Source of the DNA: a virus
DNA: 39,118 bases
Strand: one strand, 5' to 3'
IMG/VR virus record: IMGVR_UViG_3300009285_004197
Span: 1 to 39,118 of that record
The translations under genes were made by a program, and so were the position numbers. The notes beneath the pieces are model-generated. The model was not told the origin of the DNA. It searched no databases and worked only from the letters and a program-made list of their open reading frames with translations. Within the stretch, counting starts at the first letter, position 1, and each line of letters opens with the position of its first letter. This document shows, one piece after another, positions 18,750-26,441 of the stretch.

Positions 18750-18898
18750 CGTACATGGACCGCCTGACGATTCTCTTGACATCCGCACGGGAAGTTGCCA
18801 TAATGATTATCAGCATGATCGAGGATTACCTGAACGTGCCGTATGACCGCAGCGCATTGGCGAAGCGACGGGCAAAGGTAAGGGAGTTGGCAAGGTGA
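18746..18898 (+). CDS. Small amphipathic protein (50 aa)
   Basis: GTG 18746 overlaps the stop of the giant gene (GTGA); ATG 18755 is an alternative giving 47 residues. A short hydrophobic helix (VAIMIISMI) is followed by a Lys/Arg-rich tail. Its stop overlaps the next start (GTGA at 18895-18898). Overlaps on both sides support it as real. Function is unknown. Confidence 0.5.
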   Translation: MTYMDRLTILLTSAREVAIMIISMIEDYLNVPYDRSALAKRRAKVRELAR

Positions 18899-19128
18899 TC
18901 AGGATTGAAACAGGGAAAGTGTCCGAGTGGATGAACGACATTCTCATTCCCCGCAACGCGATGGATTCAGTATTGGGACCGTACACATACACGCAATATT
19001 ACGGGCTAAGTGAAGAAGACATTGAGGAGTGGAAACGTGAAGATGCAGAAGAAGATGCAGAAGAAGATGCAGAAGACCTGCTCCAAATGCGGGTCGAAGA
19101 TGAGCATGGACGCCAAGACTTGCCCTAA
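18895..19128 (+). CDS. Acidic small protein with EDAE repeats
   Basis: The 77-residue protein starts at GTG 18895. A mixed N-terminal region (MNDILIPRNAMDSVLGPYTY) is followed by a strongly acidic segment with three EDAE repeats, encoded by a 12-bp DNA repeat, and a short tail. The 3' third is shared with a zinc-ribbon gene in another frame. Which of the two overlapping frames is under stronger selection cannot be told here. Confidence 0.5.
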   Translation: MIRIETGKVSEWMNDILIPRNAMDSVLGPYTYTQYYGLSEEDIEEWKREDAEEDAEEDAEDLLQMRVEDEHGRQDLP

Positions 19129-19162
19129 ATGTGGCATGAAGATGGGCACTGGCAAGAAGTAA
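19037..19162 (+). CDS. Small double-CxxC zinc-ribbon protein (41 aa)
   Basis: GTG 19037 follows GAGGAG (19024-19029) with ideal 7-base spacing; ATG 19043 is in frame. The frame reads three MQKK repeats and then TCSKCGSKM, followed by TCPKCGMKM. This is a pair of CxxC knuckles 13 residues apart, typical of a zinc ribbon, and it ends in GTGKK. It overlaps the acidic gene out of frame, so one DNA repeat encodes acidic EDAE in one protein and basic MQKK in the other. It is last before a terminator. Nucleic-acid or protein binding is likely; the specific role is unknown. Confidence 0.65.
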   Translation: MKMQKKMQKKMQKTCSKCGSKMSMDAKTCPKCGMKMGTGKK

Positions 19163-19208
19163 TTTGACCTAGCACTTTTCCAATAGAATACGCATCACAA
19201 GTGATTGT

Positions 19209-19269
19209 GGGGCAGCGTTAACGCAACCTGGACAACCAGGCGGCGATGACGCTGCCCCTTTTTGTTTTT
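19209..19269 (+). terminator. Strong rho-independent terminator before the scaffold gene
   Basis: A 10-bp perfect stem (GGGGCAGCGT at 19209-19218, ACGCTGCCCC at 19249-19258) encloses a smaller CCTGG/CCAGG hairpin. It is followed by TTTTTGTTTTT. It separates the portal/giant-protein genes from scaffold and capsid, so the capsid genes need read-through or their own promoter. TTGACA at 19272-19277 lies just after it, but no good -10 is evident. Confidence 0.85.
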
Positions 19270-19314
19270 CATTGACACAGACGCCTCAGCGTCATTCACA
19301 GGAGCATGAATCAC

Positions 19315-19980
19315 ATGGCCGAGCAAGACCTTGACGCCCTTGAGCAGACTTCGGCAACGACCGGACAATCTGAACAGACAAGCGCCGACAAGTCGAAAGC
19401 AGAGGCAGAGTCCAAGAAGGCTAACTGGCAAGACGATCCGGAGTATCGGCGTCAACAGGCGGAGCGAGACCGCGAAACGGCGCGGCTCGCCAACGAGGCC
19501 CATCAGGCTAAGGCGGAAGCCGAAGCCAATCGCGCCCGCCTCGAAAGCCTGGAAGACCAGGCCTACGGCAAGGACGATTACGGCAAGATGCAGTTGGTGG
19601 CGCAACGGGCCGCGCGCGAAGCGGAAACGCTCAAGCAGCGTCTGGCGGCCTACGAGGCACAGGAAGCGGCGGACCGCGCCAAGAGCGAAGCCGCGGTGCG
19701 GGTTTCCGCCCAGTACGATGGCGTGACGCCCTCTGATCTGCTGGAGGCGAAGGATTACGACGACATGCACCGCCTGGCGCGAAAGGCCGAAGAGAAGGCG
19801 AAGACCGCCAAGCAACAGGAACGCGACGAGACGCGCGAAGCGAACAAGCCGGACCTGGGAGGGGGCGGTCGCTCGACGGCCAAAACACGGTTGGAAAGCG
19901 ACTACGAAGCAGCCTTCAAGGAGGGTGACAGTGTTCGCATGGCACGCCTTCTGCGTGAGATGAGAGACAAGAAACCATAG
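19315..19980 (+). CDS. Capsid scaffold protein
   Basis: The protein is about 221 residues, highly charged and almost entirely helical, rich in Ala, Glu, Lys and Gln, and sits directly upstream of the major capsid gene, the standard place for a scaffold. Coiled-coil segments run from about residue 35 to 175. The C-terminal basic helix (RMARLLREMRDKK) resembles the capsid-contacting end of scaffolds. I prefer ATG 19315, 10 bases after AGGAG, over ATG 19306, which lies only 1 base after it. The scaffold guides procapsid assembly and is then released. Confidence 0.8.
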   Translation: MAEQDLDALEQTSATTGQSEQTSADKSKAEAESKKANWQDDPEYRRQQAERDRETARLANEAHQAKAEAEANRARLESLEDQAYGKDDYGKMQLVAQRAAREAETLKQRLAAYEAQEAADRAKSEAAVRVSAQYDGVTPSDLLEAKDYDDMHRLARKAEEKAKTAKQQERDETREANKPDLGGGGRSTAKTRLESDYEAAFKEGDSVRMARLLREMRDKKP

Positions 19981-19982
19981 CC

Positions 19983-19998
19983 GGGGGCCACGGCCCCC
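19983..19998 (+). other. GC hairpin directly upstream of the capsid ribosome site
   Basis: GGGGGC (19983-19988) and GCCCCC (19993-19998) form a 6-bp stem with a CACG loop just before AGGAGGG and the capsid start. No T-run follows, so it is more likely an mRNA-stabilising or processing element than a terminator. Confidence 0.5.
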
Positions 19999-20009
19999 AG
20001 GAGGGCTAG

Positions 20010-21218
20010 ATGGCAATTCGATATTCCTATACCGATACCACGACTCCAATTCGTGGTATCGGCGACACGATCTACAACATCGACTTTCAGCATGCACCCC
20101 TACTGCAACTGTTGAGGTTCGACAGCAAGAACGAGAGTAAGATCAGTATCAAGTCGGGCTGGCCCAATACCAAGCTCGAATGGTTGGAAGACGTCAACGT
20201 AGCGTTTACGACCTTGCTGACCGAGGACATGGACGGGTCGGAGACCGGCTGTGACGTGACCACCGGCACGGGCCAGTACTTTCGCCAGGGCGACGTTCTG
20301 GCGATCTACGCCGCGGCGGATACGGCACGCCAAACCGTGTTGGAGCGATACCTGGTCACGAGCGTCAGCACCGATACGCTGACTGTGGTGCGTGGGCACG
20401 GCGCAACCAGCGCAGTGGCGACAGCCGTCACCGGCGACACCGTCTTCCTGGAGACGCGGGCCGCGCCGGAGAACAACTCCTACGTCACCGAGCACATGAC
20501 CACGCCGACCGCGCCGTATAACTACACTCAAATCCTGCCGGCGGCGGTCGAGATGTCCCGTACCGAAGCGCACATGACGCGCTACGGCATCAAGGACCAC
20601 ATGGATATGCAGGTCGCCAAACTGTTCGACAACGGCGGCAGCGAGGGCAGGCTGGCAAAGCTGCTGCACGGTATCTTCTACTACGGCGAACGTGTAATCC
20701 GTAGTTCGGGTAATGCCTACGGCTTTGCCGGCGGCTTTGACACGTTTGTCACCAGCAGCACGGCGAGTGCGAACCACGTGTTCAGCATGAGCAGCGCCGC
20801 GTTGCGGAAAGCGGACATGCACAAGGTCATGCGTGCGATTGCCGACAGCGGCGGGCGTTGTACGCACATCGTCACCGACTCCTGGCTCTACGAGAAGATT
20901 CCGACCTTCTACGAGGACAAGGTGCGGACGGTGGAGGAGAAGACCGTGCGTGGGATGCCGGAGGTGATGGAGATCATCACGCCGCATGGACGCGCCAAGG
21001 TTCTCTACGACTACTTGTGTGCGCCGGGTACGATGTACTTTCTCAACCAGGAAAAGTGCGGCTGGTTGCCGTTCGACGAGTTTGACCGCAGGAAGGTCTA
21101 TGGCGACGACGCCAACCCATACGACGGCTTCATAGAACAGGTAATCGGGGAATATACGTTCTTCCTGGCGAACCCCAAGAGTTTCGGCAAAATTTCCAAT
21201 TGCTCGATTACCAAGTAA
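20010..21218 (+). CDS. Major capsid protein, SU10/DUF5309-like HK97 fold
   Basis: The 402-residue protein starts at ATG 20010 after AGGAGGG. The N-terminus (GIGDTIYNIDFQHAPLLQLL, then KLEWLEDV) matches SU10-type major capsid proteins (PF17236-like), where a NID..PL core is followed by W-containing strands. A beta-rich insert (about residues 83-150: RQGDVLAIY, then LTVVRGHG, then TGDTVFLE) looks like an added domain. The C-terminal part (PEVMEIITPHGRAKVLYD, then FFLANPKSF) fits the A-domain. It forms the icosahedral shell and follows its scaffold. Confidence 0.85.
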   Translation: MAIRYSYTDTTTPIRGIGDTIYNIDFQHAPLLQLLRFDSKNESKISIKSGWPNTKLEWLEDVNVAFTTLLTEDMDGSETGCDVTTGTGQYFRQGDVLAIYAAADTARQTVLERYLVTSVSTDTLTVVRGHGATSAVATAVTGDTVFLETRAAPENNSYVTEHMTTPTAPYNYTQILPAAVEMSRTEAHMTRYGIKDHMDMQVAKLFDNGGSEGRLAKLLHGIFYYGERVIRSSGNAYGFAGGFDTFVTSSTASANHVFSMSSAALRKADMHKVMRAIADSGGRCTHIVTDSWLYEKIPTFYEDKVRTVEEKTVRGMPEVMEIITPHGRAKVLYDYLCAPGTMYFLNQEKCGWLPFDEFDRRKVYGDDANPYDGFIEQVIGEYTFFLANPKSFGKISNCSITK

Positions 21219-21228
21219 GGGGGGCAAC

Positions 21229-22905
21229 ATGAGTGCATTCGAACTCGTCCCCACCTGGGCAAATCCGGGCATTGGGACGGAAGGGATCGCCACGTGGTAT
21301 GGGGAGGATGTACCGGACGGTGACGCACATCCCTGGATGACCGTACCGATCAACAGTCTGTACCTGTATAAGACAAGCAGCACCTCCCCCGGCAAGATAT
21401 ACATGAAGATCGCAACCAACGATGCGGACGCCGATTGGGTTGTCGTACTGTCGCTGGCGGCGTCCACCGGGTTCATTCCGGTCTCGCTGACCTCGCTGTA
21501 TGAGGTGAGTAGCAACGCCATCGTGCAGCCGCTCAAGACAGGCAGCCTCACCAAGGACATCCTGGTTCCGCTGAGCGACCTGATGGAGGTGAGTAGCAAC
21601 GCCATCAAGGAGCCGCTCAAGACCGGGACGGTCGTGAAGCGGATTGGCATTCCGCTGGAATCGCTCCGGGAAACGTCGTCGGACGACATCATCAATGCGG
21701 CGGGCATCGGCGGCCTGCTGTCGAAAGACAGCACGCCGAACCTGGAGTTCACCAATGCCGACACCGACAGCGCCATCCGGCTTGACTGGGCTGCTGCCAA
21801 CGTTGACCCGGTCACGTTCCAGGCCATCATCCCGGAGGACTACGACGAGGGTAGCGCCATCTCCCTAAAGGTCTTGGCGGCGATGGCCGGGGCAACCGAC
21901 ATTCCCGTCCTGGACATTGACACGTTCTTCGACACCGGCGACACCAAGGTGGAGGATGCGACCGGGGCCGTCACCGGAACGACCGTGACCGAATACACGG
22001 CCACGATTGCCGCCGCCGACATCCCGGCCTCCGCCAAGACAGTCAGCATCGAAATCACGCCCGCCGCACACGGCACGGACGTGCTGTATGTGTATGCCCT
22101 GTGGCTTGAGTACACGGTAGAGGGCAGTCCCAAGCTGGCGACGGTTAACGGCGATACCGACTCGGCGTTCGCTGTCACCTGGGTCGCTTCGGACGTGACG
22201 CCGGTAGCCTTCCAGGTTCCCGTACCGGGCGACTACGACGAAGGTGCGGTCATCACCGTCACCCTGTACGCAGAGATGGGCGGGGCCACGGATACGCCGG
22301 TTGTCAGTCTGGACACCTACTTCGACGTAGGGGATACCAAGGTCGAGGACGACACCGGGGCATTGGCGAATGCCGTGGGCGCAGTAACGGCCACGATAGC
22401 CGCCGCCGATATTCCCGCCTCCGCATCTACCATGACCATAGAGATGACGCCGGGCGCTCACACGACCGATACCGTCATTCTCTACGCCGTCAAACTCACC
22501 TACACGGTGGAGGCGTCGCCCAAGCTGCAATATGCCAACGGTGACACCGACTCCGGGATGCTGGTAACGTGGGTGGCAAGCGACCAGACGCCGGTTGCGT
22601 TCCAAATCCCGCTTCCTCCCGACCTGGATGAGGCGGGGGCTGTAGAAATACATGTGCGGGCCAAGTCCGGCGGCGCAACCGACACGCCGGTCATTGACAT
22701 AGACTCCTATTTCAATGAAGGCGACACTAAGGTCGAGGATGCGACGGCGGCTCTAAGCGCAGCCTTCGCAGAGAAGACGGCTACCATCGCGGCGGCGGAC
22801 GTGCCCAGCGGGGCGCAGGTCCTCACGGTAGAACTCACGCCGGGAGCGCACACGACGGACACGGTTGTCGTCAGCGGCGTATGGCTCGAGTACACGCGGG
22901 CTTAG
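21229..22905 (+). CDS. Head decoration or spike protein with three tandem beta-domains
   Basis: The 558-residue protein has a GGGGGGC ribosome site and follows the capsid gene. After an N-terminal region with three short SSNAI/SSDDI-type repeats (about residues 85-155) come three tandem copies of a domain of about 120 residues. Each contains NGDTDSA or NADTDSA, then TF.DTGDTKVED, then ATIAAADIPAS, then EYT or TYT. The domains look like beta-sandwiches. Position suggests a capsid decoration protein; a tail-spike role is possible. It is followed by a strong hairpin. Confidence 0.65.
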   Translation: MSAFELVPTWANPGIGTEGIATWYGEDVPDGDAHPWMTVPINSLYLYKTSSTSPGKIYMKIATNDADADWVVVLSLAASTGFIPVSLTSLYEVSSNAIVQPLKTGSLTKDILVPLSDLMEVSSNAIKEPLKTGTVVKRIGIPLESLRETSSDDIINAAGIGGLLSKDSTPNLEFTNADTDSAIRLDWAAANVDPVTFQAIIPEDYDEGSAISLKVLAAMAGATDIPVLDIDTFFDTGDTKVEDATGAVTGTTVTEYTATIAAADIPASAKTVSIEITPAAHGTDVLYVYALWLEYTVEGSPKLATVNGDTDSAFAVTWVASDVTPVAFQVPVPGDYDEGAVITVTLYAEMGGATDTPVVSLDTYFDVGDTKVEDDTGALANAVGAVTATIAAADIPASASTMTIEMTPGAHTTDTVILYAVKLTYTVEASPKLQYANGDTDSGMLVTWVASDQTPVAFQIPLPPDLDEAGAVEIHVRAKSGGATDTPVIDIDSYFNEGDTKVEDATAALSAAFAEKTATIAAADVPSGAQVLTVELTPGAHTTDTVVVSGVWLEYTRA

Positions 22906-22922
22906 GCAGGTAAAGCGACTAG

Positions 22923-22954
22923 GACCGCCCTGTAGAAAGCACTACAGGGCGGTC
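22923..22954 (+). terminator. 13-bp perfect stem-loop, possible terminator
   Basis: GACCGCCCTGTAG (22923-22935) and its exact complement (22942-22954) flank a 6-base loop AAAGCA, then TTGT. The U-tract is weak, so it may attenuate or stabilise the abundant capsid and decoration messages rather than fully stop transcription. Confidence 0.6.
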
Positions 22955-22972
22955 TTGTAAGGGGGATAACGA

Positions 22973-23359
22973 ATGCAGGTAGTCAAGTTTGCCATCGCGG
23001 TGGATGCAAGCGGAGATTACACCAGTTCTGTCGCCACTGCGCCCGGTTCCGATCTGCTAACCGGGACCGGGCCGCTGTTGTTGCACGCGGTGGAGTGGGT
23101 GGACGGCGACCTGGCGGATGGGGTGGACGCCGTGCTGTCCGTCACGGACACCCTCAGCGGCGTAGATCATACGCTGCTCACGCTCACAGATGCCAACAAT
23201 GATGCCTGGTATTTCCCGCGCCCGGTAGAAAATGACGCTGCGGGCGCAGCATTGACCACGCGCACCCTGGATGTGGTGTATGGCACGCTTAAGCTGGTCG
23301 TGGCACAGGGTGGCGTGAGCAAAAGCGGTGCGTGCATCGTCTATCTGCTGGAACCATAA
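22973..23359 (+). CDS. Small structural protein of unknown function
   Basis: The 128-residue, beta-rich protein (alternating strands, many Val/Thr/Asp) lies in the head gene block after the decoration protein. GGGGG lies just upstream of ATG 22973. Composition and position suggest a minor virion protein; no family is recognised. Confidence 0.65.
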   Translation: MQVVKFAIAVDASGDYTSSVATAPGSDLLTGTGPLLLHAVEWVDGDLADGVDAVLSVTDTLSGVDHTLLTLTDANNDAWYFPRPVENDAAGAALTTRTLDVVYGTLKLVVAQGGVSKSGACIVYLLEP

Positions 23360-24403
23360 ATGGCACCGGGAAACAAGATGTCTCTGTCACTCCTCGGCTT
23401 AATGGGCGGCGGCCCGCACCTGACGGGGGGCGGCTTCGCATTGCCCTTCTCCGACACGTTCACGCGTGCGGACGGTGCGCTCGGTGCCCCGTGGCTGGCC
23501 GGGACAACGTGGGCCATCGTCGGCGGCAAGGCCGTCAACACGCCGACGACGGGCGCGGAGTTGCTGACCGATCCGGGACTAGAGGCCAACTATACCGCTG
23601 GTAAATGCGATACGCTCTCGAAGATCGGCTCGCCTACGCTGGTGCAATCAGCCGATGTGCATGGTGGCAGCAAGGCACAGCAATTTACGGCGACGGTGGC
23701 GAACGACCGAGTTGCCTGGCTCGCAACAGCCGCCCCAATAGCGTTTGCGTGGTATGTGGCATCCTGCTATGCCAAGCAAACGGCAGGCGCAGCCGGAACC
23801 GTACACGCTCCCCGTATAGCAAACAATGATGGCGTGCTGTTGGTATCCATCCCGATAGTATCGGCCTCCTATGCGCTAAATGCGACGACATTCCGGTCGC
23901 CCAGTACGGCGACGCTATCCTTGTTTATGCGTGAGATGGGGTCGTCGTTTGATACAGTTCTGTTGGATGATGGGTCCATAAAAGCCCTCTCCCTCCCCAC
24001 CCTGTTCGCCCCCGTACAAAGCGGCGCAACCCATGTCACGGTTAGCGCCGCCGCTACGATTGTGGCAGGCACGCAGGCGGGCGTGTTCTGTAACCTGGAC
24101 AGCGTAGCCAATCCGCAGAACTTCGTCGTGGGCTATCACGACGGCACAAAATGCGTCATGGAAAAAGCGGTCGCCGGTGTGTACACGACGCTGGTCAGCG
24201 TGACGACGGCCTATAGCGCAGGGGCGGCAGTCAAGATTATCCGCCCTGCCGGAGGAAACGTATTCCAACTCTGGTATGGTGCTAGCCAGGTCGGGACGGA
24301 CCAAACGATAGCCGATGCCGGGATTATCGGCAACACCTATCACGGCCTCTTCAGTAGCTACAGCGGCAATACGCTCGATTCATTTTCCGCGATTGCGAGT
24401 TAA
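23360..24403 (+). CDS. Concanavalin-like lectin-fold virion protein, probable adhesin
   Basis: The 347-residue protein starts with FSDTFTRADGALG, the usual first strand of LamG/concanavalin-like phage and bacterial modules. It resumes that fold from about residue 215 (THVTVSAAATIVAG, then NFVVGYHDG, then GNTLDSFSAI). Between them, from about 60 to 210, sits a carbohydrate-binding-like beta domain beginning AELLTDPGLE, so a second domain seems inserted into the first. It is probably an externally exposed glycan-binding decoration. ATG 23360 follows the previous stop directly (TAA ATG). Confidence 0.6.
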   Translation: MAPGNKMSLSLLGLMGGGPHLTGGGFALPFSDTFTRADGALGAPWLAGTTWAIVGGKAVNTPTTGAELLTDPGLEANYTAGKCDTLSKIGSPTLVQSADVHGGSKAQQFTATVANDRVAWLATAAPIAFAWYVASCYAKQTAGAAGTVHAPRIANNDGVLLVSIPIVSASYALNATTFRSPSTATLSLFMREMGSSFDTVLLDDGSIKALSLPTLFAPVQSGATHVTVSAAATIVAGTQAGVFCNLDSVANPQNFVVGYHDGTKCVMEKAVAGVYTTLVSVTTAYSAGAAVKIIRPAGGNVFQLWYGASQVGTDQTIADAGIIGNTYHGLFSSYSGNTLDSFSAIAS

Positions 24404-24405
24404 CT

Positions 24406-24753
24406 ATGGCCTCAGCAATCTTCGCAGTACCCGTCGCAAGCAACAGTCCGGCCCTAACCGTCGGCCCGGACGCCGAAGCGCAGTGCCTCGGCTTTAGCTG
24501 CATCGGCCAAGTGCCGGTCGCCGCCACTTGCCTGGTACGAGTCTATGGCACAAAGTCGCAGTTGGACGCGTTGGCGAATGACGCCAAGCTGATGGCGGTC
24601 GAAGCGGTGGAAGGCACGTTAAGCAAGACCTCGACCGCCGTAGTTAAGACGCTGCGCGAGTCGTTGGGTGTGACGGAGGCGCAGTATGCGGCGGGCAAGC
24701 GCATCGCTACGACGACGAAACCTGACGACGTGGTGGAGCCGAAAGCCAAGTGA
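24406..24753 (+). CDS. Protein of unknown function in the head/neck block
   Basis: The 115-residue protein has a beta-rich first half with two Cys residues (CLGFSC), a helical centre (LRESLGVTEAQYAAGKRI) and a charged tail. Its stop overlaps the GTG of the disrupted glycosyl hydrolase gene (GTGA). Nothing recognisable. Confidence 0.6.
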   Translation: MASAIFAVPVASNSPALTVGPDAEAQCLGFSCIGQVPVAATCLVRVYGTKSQLDALANDAKLMAVEAVEGTLSKTSTAVVKTLRESLGVTEAQYAAGKRIATTTKPDDVVEPKAK

Positions 24754-24840
24754 GGTTCGTCGCCGCCGTGCTTCTGGCCTGGTATCTTGCCCTGTCCGTC
24801 ACGCCGCAGCCCGTGCCGAGCGGACTAGGGAACGTGAGAC
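24750..24840 (+). pseudogene. Truncated 5' end of a glycosyl hydrolase gene
   Basis: GTG 24750 begins a frame whose first 28 residues (RFVAAVLLAWYLALSVTP and on) match the N-terminus of the intact gene at 25577 (RLVAVVLFGWYMALSFTP). After about 24836 the similarity stops, and the reading frame runs on meaninglessly across the antisense HNH gene to 24980. It is the leftover start of the resident gene, displaced when the HNH element and a diverged copy arrived. Confidence 0.7.
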
Positions 24841-25475
24841 CAATTGATACGGAGTATGATTGCCGTTATCGCTCCTCTACTCACATTATATTCGGAGGCA
24901 AGTTTAGGTTGGCTGACATTACCCATCGCGTACCTACGTCGAATTTCAACAACTTGGTCTTCCGTGAGTTTGGCGTGTGAATGTGTAATGCCACGGCCTT
25001 GTCGATTCTTTCTGGTCATGTCCGCGCTATTCTCAGCCTTTGTTCCGAGGAACAAGTGGTCAGGATTCACACAGGCAGGTTGGTCGCAAGTATGACATAC
25101 GCAGAGACCGTCTGGGATCGGCCCTTTATGCAACTCATAGCTATAGCGATGCGCCAGTATATGTTTCTTGTTGTCACGCAACTGACCATAGCCGTATGTC
25201 GTTGTGTTCCCTGTCCACACCCAACAGACTCCTGTGCGCTTGACATTCGCCCAGAAACGTTCGAGCAGGATTGGGTGACGATTGTGGCTACTGAGAAAGC
25301 GAACAGGTTGACCGATGGCCCATTCGCGTGCTTTGTGACTTTGGGGCGCAAGGTTTGTTCTCTGCCCACAGCCACATTGGCACTCGCCATAGGGCGCATA
25401 CAGGCCGTGTTTAGCGACCCACGGGGCATAGTCAGTTATGCTGTCGGGAAAGTACGGAGTATCATGGAGTTGCAT
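24825..25475 (-). CDS. Free-standing HNH homing endonuclease with C-terminal HTH
   Basis: The 216-residue protein on the strand opposite to all late genes has an HNH_3-type nuclease core. His109 lies in AHRYSYEL, and VCHTCDQPACVNPDHLFLGT carries His128, Cys130, Cys135, Asn137 and His140. A CQCGCG knuckle lies near residues 32-37. The C-terminus (HAKLTEDQVVEIRRRYAMG, then KLASEYNVSRGAI) is a DNA-binding helix-turn-helix. It would cut a related phage lacking the insertion and promote its own transfer. Its own promoter lies upstream. GC content is near 48%, clearly below its neighbours. Confidence 0.88.
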   Translation of the reverse strand: MQLHDTPYFPDSITDYAPWVAKHGLYAPYGECQCGCGQRTNLAPQSHKAREWAIGQPVRFLSSHNRHPILLERFWANVKRTGVCWVWTGNTTTYGYGQLRDNKKHILAHRYSYELHKGPIPDGLCVCHTCDQPACVNPDHLFLGTKAENSADMTRKNRQGRGITHSHAKLTEDQVVEIRRRYAMGNVSQPKLASEYNVSRGAITAIILRINWSHVP

Positions 25476-25547
25476 CGGAAGTTCATCCCTTCTGGTGTCA
25501 AGCCCAGGGCGTTGGTAGCGCCGCTGGGCAGTTCTATTGATGCTTAC

Positions 25548-25576
25548 AGTATAGCACGGATAGGCGAATTAGTCGA
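25548..25576 (-). promoter_or_regulatory. Probable promoter of the HNH gene
   Basis: On the minus strand, TCGACT (25571-25576), a 17-base spacer and TATACT (25548-25553) preceded by TGC form an extended -10 sigma70-like promoter. The predicted leader contains a hairpin with GCCCAG/CTGGGC arms around 25500-25528. The -35 touches the GTG of the downstream glycosyl hydrolase gene. Confidence 0.6.
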
Positions 25577-26440
25577 GTGAGGCTCGTTGCTGTGGTACTA
25601 TTTGGATGGTATATGGCGTTAAGTTTTACCCCAGTTGTGACTGTACCTGGGGGGAAATTAGGTGTGGCGATTGCATGGCAACGAGGATCGCCCTGGGCCG
25701 AAAAATCCTTAGATTTGTTAGGGAATCCGATTTGGCAAAATTGGATTTATGACCACATGAGCGACCCTAATTATCTTCCTACCGCTTATTCTCTGAATCC
25801 AGCGACAATGCAACAGTACATTGATGCAGCCGCAGACCAACCGGGGCATTTGTTTTTGTTGGGGAGCGAACCAAATCTAGTCCAGACCTATATTGACCCG
25901 ATAAAAGCGGCTGAGTTCGTTCGACGGTGGGATACGGAAATCGGGGGGGAATACGCCTGTTGCGGCACAGTCCAATGGGCCGGATGGGAAGCATGGCTAA
26001 ACGCGTACCTAACGGCGGGTGGAATAGTGCCAACGATGTGGTCTCTCCACATCTTTGACACCTATGCTTACCCACCCATAGCTGAGTTCAAGGTCTGGAT
26101 GCAGAACCACGACGCTGTTCGTCCTATCATGGTGACAGAGACGGCCTGCCCGTGGTGCGACGTAGCTGGCAATCAAAGTCTGATGGACGGTTGGGCTAGA
26201 TTGTTGGGTAGTGGGGATGTGTTTACAGTTATTTGGTACTCTGATGCTGATTGGCATCATCTTTGGCCGACCACCGACCTGATGAATTGGGACGCCACCG
26301 AGTTGACGCCGCTCGGCTTGCACTGGCTGTCGTTGCAGCCAGGCGGGGCGAACGACCCGCACGCAACGCCGACGGTGGAGCCGACCGGGTTGGACGAGGA
26401 CGAGCAGCCGCGGCGGATGTGGATGCCGGATGTGAGGTGA
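25577..26440 (+). CDS. Asl1-like glycosyl hydrolase
   Basis: The 287-residue protein has a hydrophobic N-terminal signal or membrane segment and then a TIM-barrel-type core like the glycosyl hydrolase catalytic-core family (PF11790-like). FLLGSEPN carries a likely acid/base Glu98, SLHIFDTYAY is a barrel strand, and MVTETACPW has a likely nucleophile Glu188. The C-terminus is Pro/acidic. It may degrade cell-envelope or capsular polysaccharide. It sits between head genes and the adaptor, an odd place for a lysin. GC is about 48% up to roughly 26270 and 63-73% afterwards, so the gene is a recombinant. The GTG start context matches the truncated copy at 24750. Confidence 0.7.
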   Translation: MRLVAVVLFGWYMALSFTPVVTVPGGKLGVAIAWQRGSPWAEKSLDLLGNPIWQNWIYDHMSDPNYLPTAYSLNPATMQQYIDAAADQPGHLFLLGSEPNLVQTYIDPIKAAEFVRRWDTEIGGEYACCGTVQWAGWEAWLNAYLTAGGIVPTMWSLHIFDTYAYPPIAEFKVWMQNHDAVRPIMVTETACPWCDVAGNQSLMDGWARLLGSGDVFTVIWYSDADWHHLWPTTDLMNWDATELTPLGLHWLSLQPGGANDPHATPTVEPTGLDEDEQPRRMWMPDVR

Positions 26441-26441
26441 A

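Noticed and set aside
19272-19300. Possible promoter after the terminator at 19209-19269
   Set aside because: TTGACA is present, but the hexamer at the right distance (TTCACA) is a poor -10, so I do not call a capsid promoter.
20100-21830. 576-codon open frame antisense to the capsid and decoration genes
   Set aside because: It spans two well-supported sense genes, and its translation looks like a shadow of the sense strand.
24840-25576. Group I intron carrying the HNH gene
   Set aside because: The gene start is present on both sides rather than being split, and the HNH gene is antisense, so this is a free-standing homing gene insertion.
24844-25580. Plus-strand frames opposite the HNH gene
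   Set aside because: The minus strand has clear HNH catalytic motifs, a promoter and normal composition; the plus frames are its shadow.
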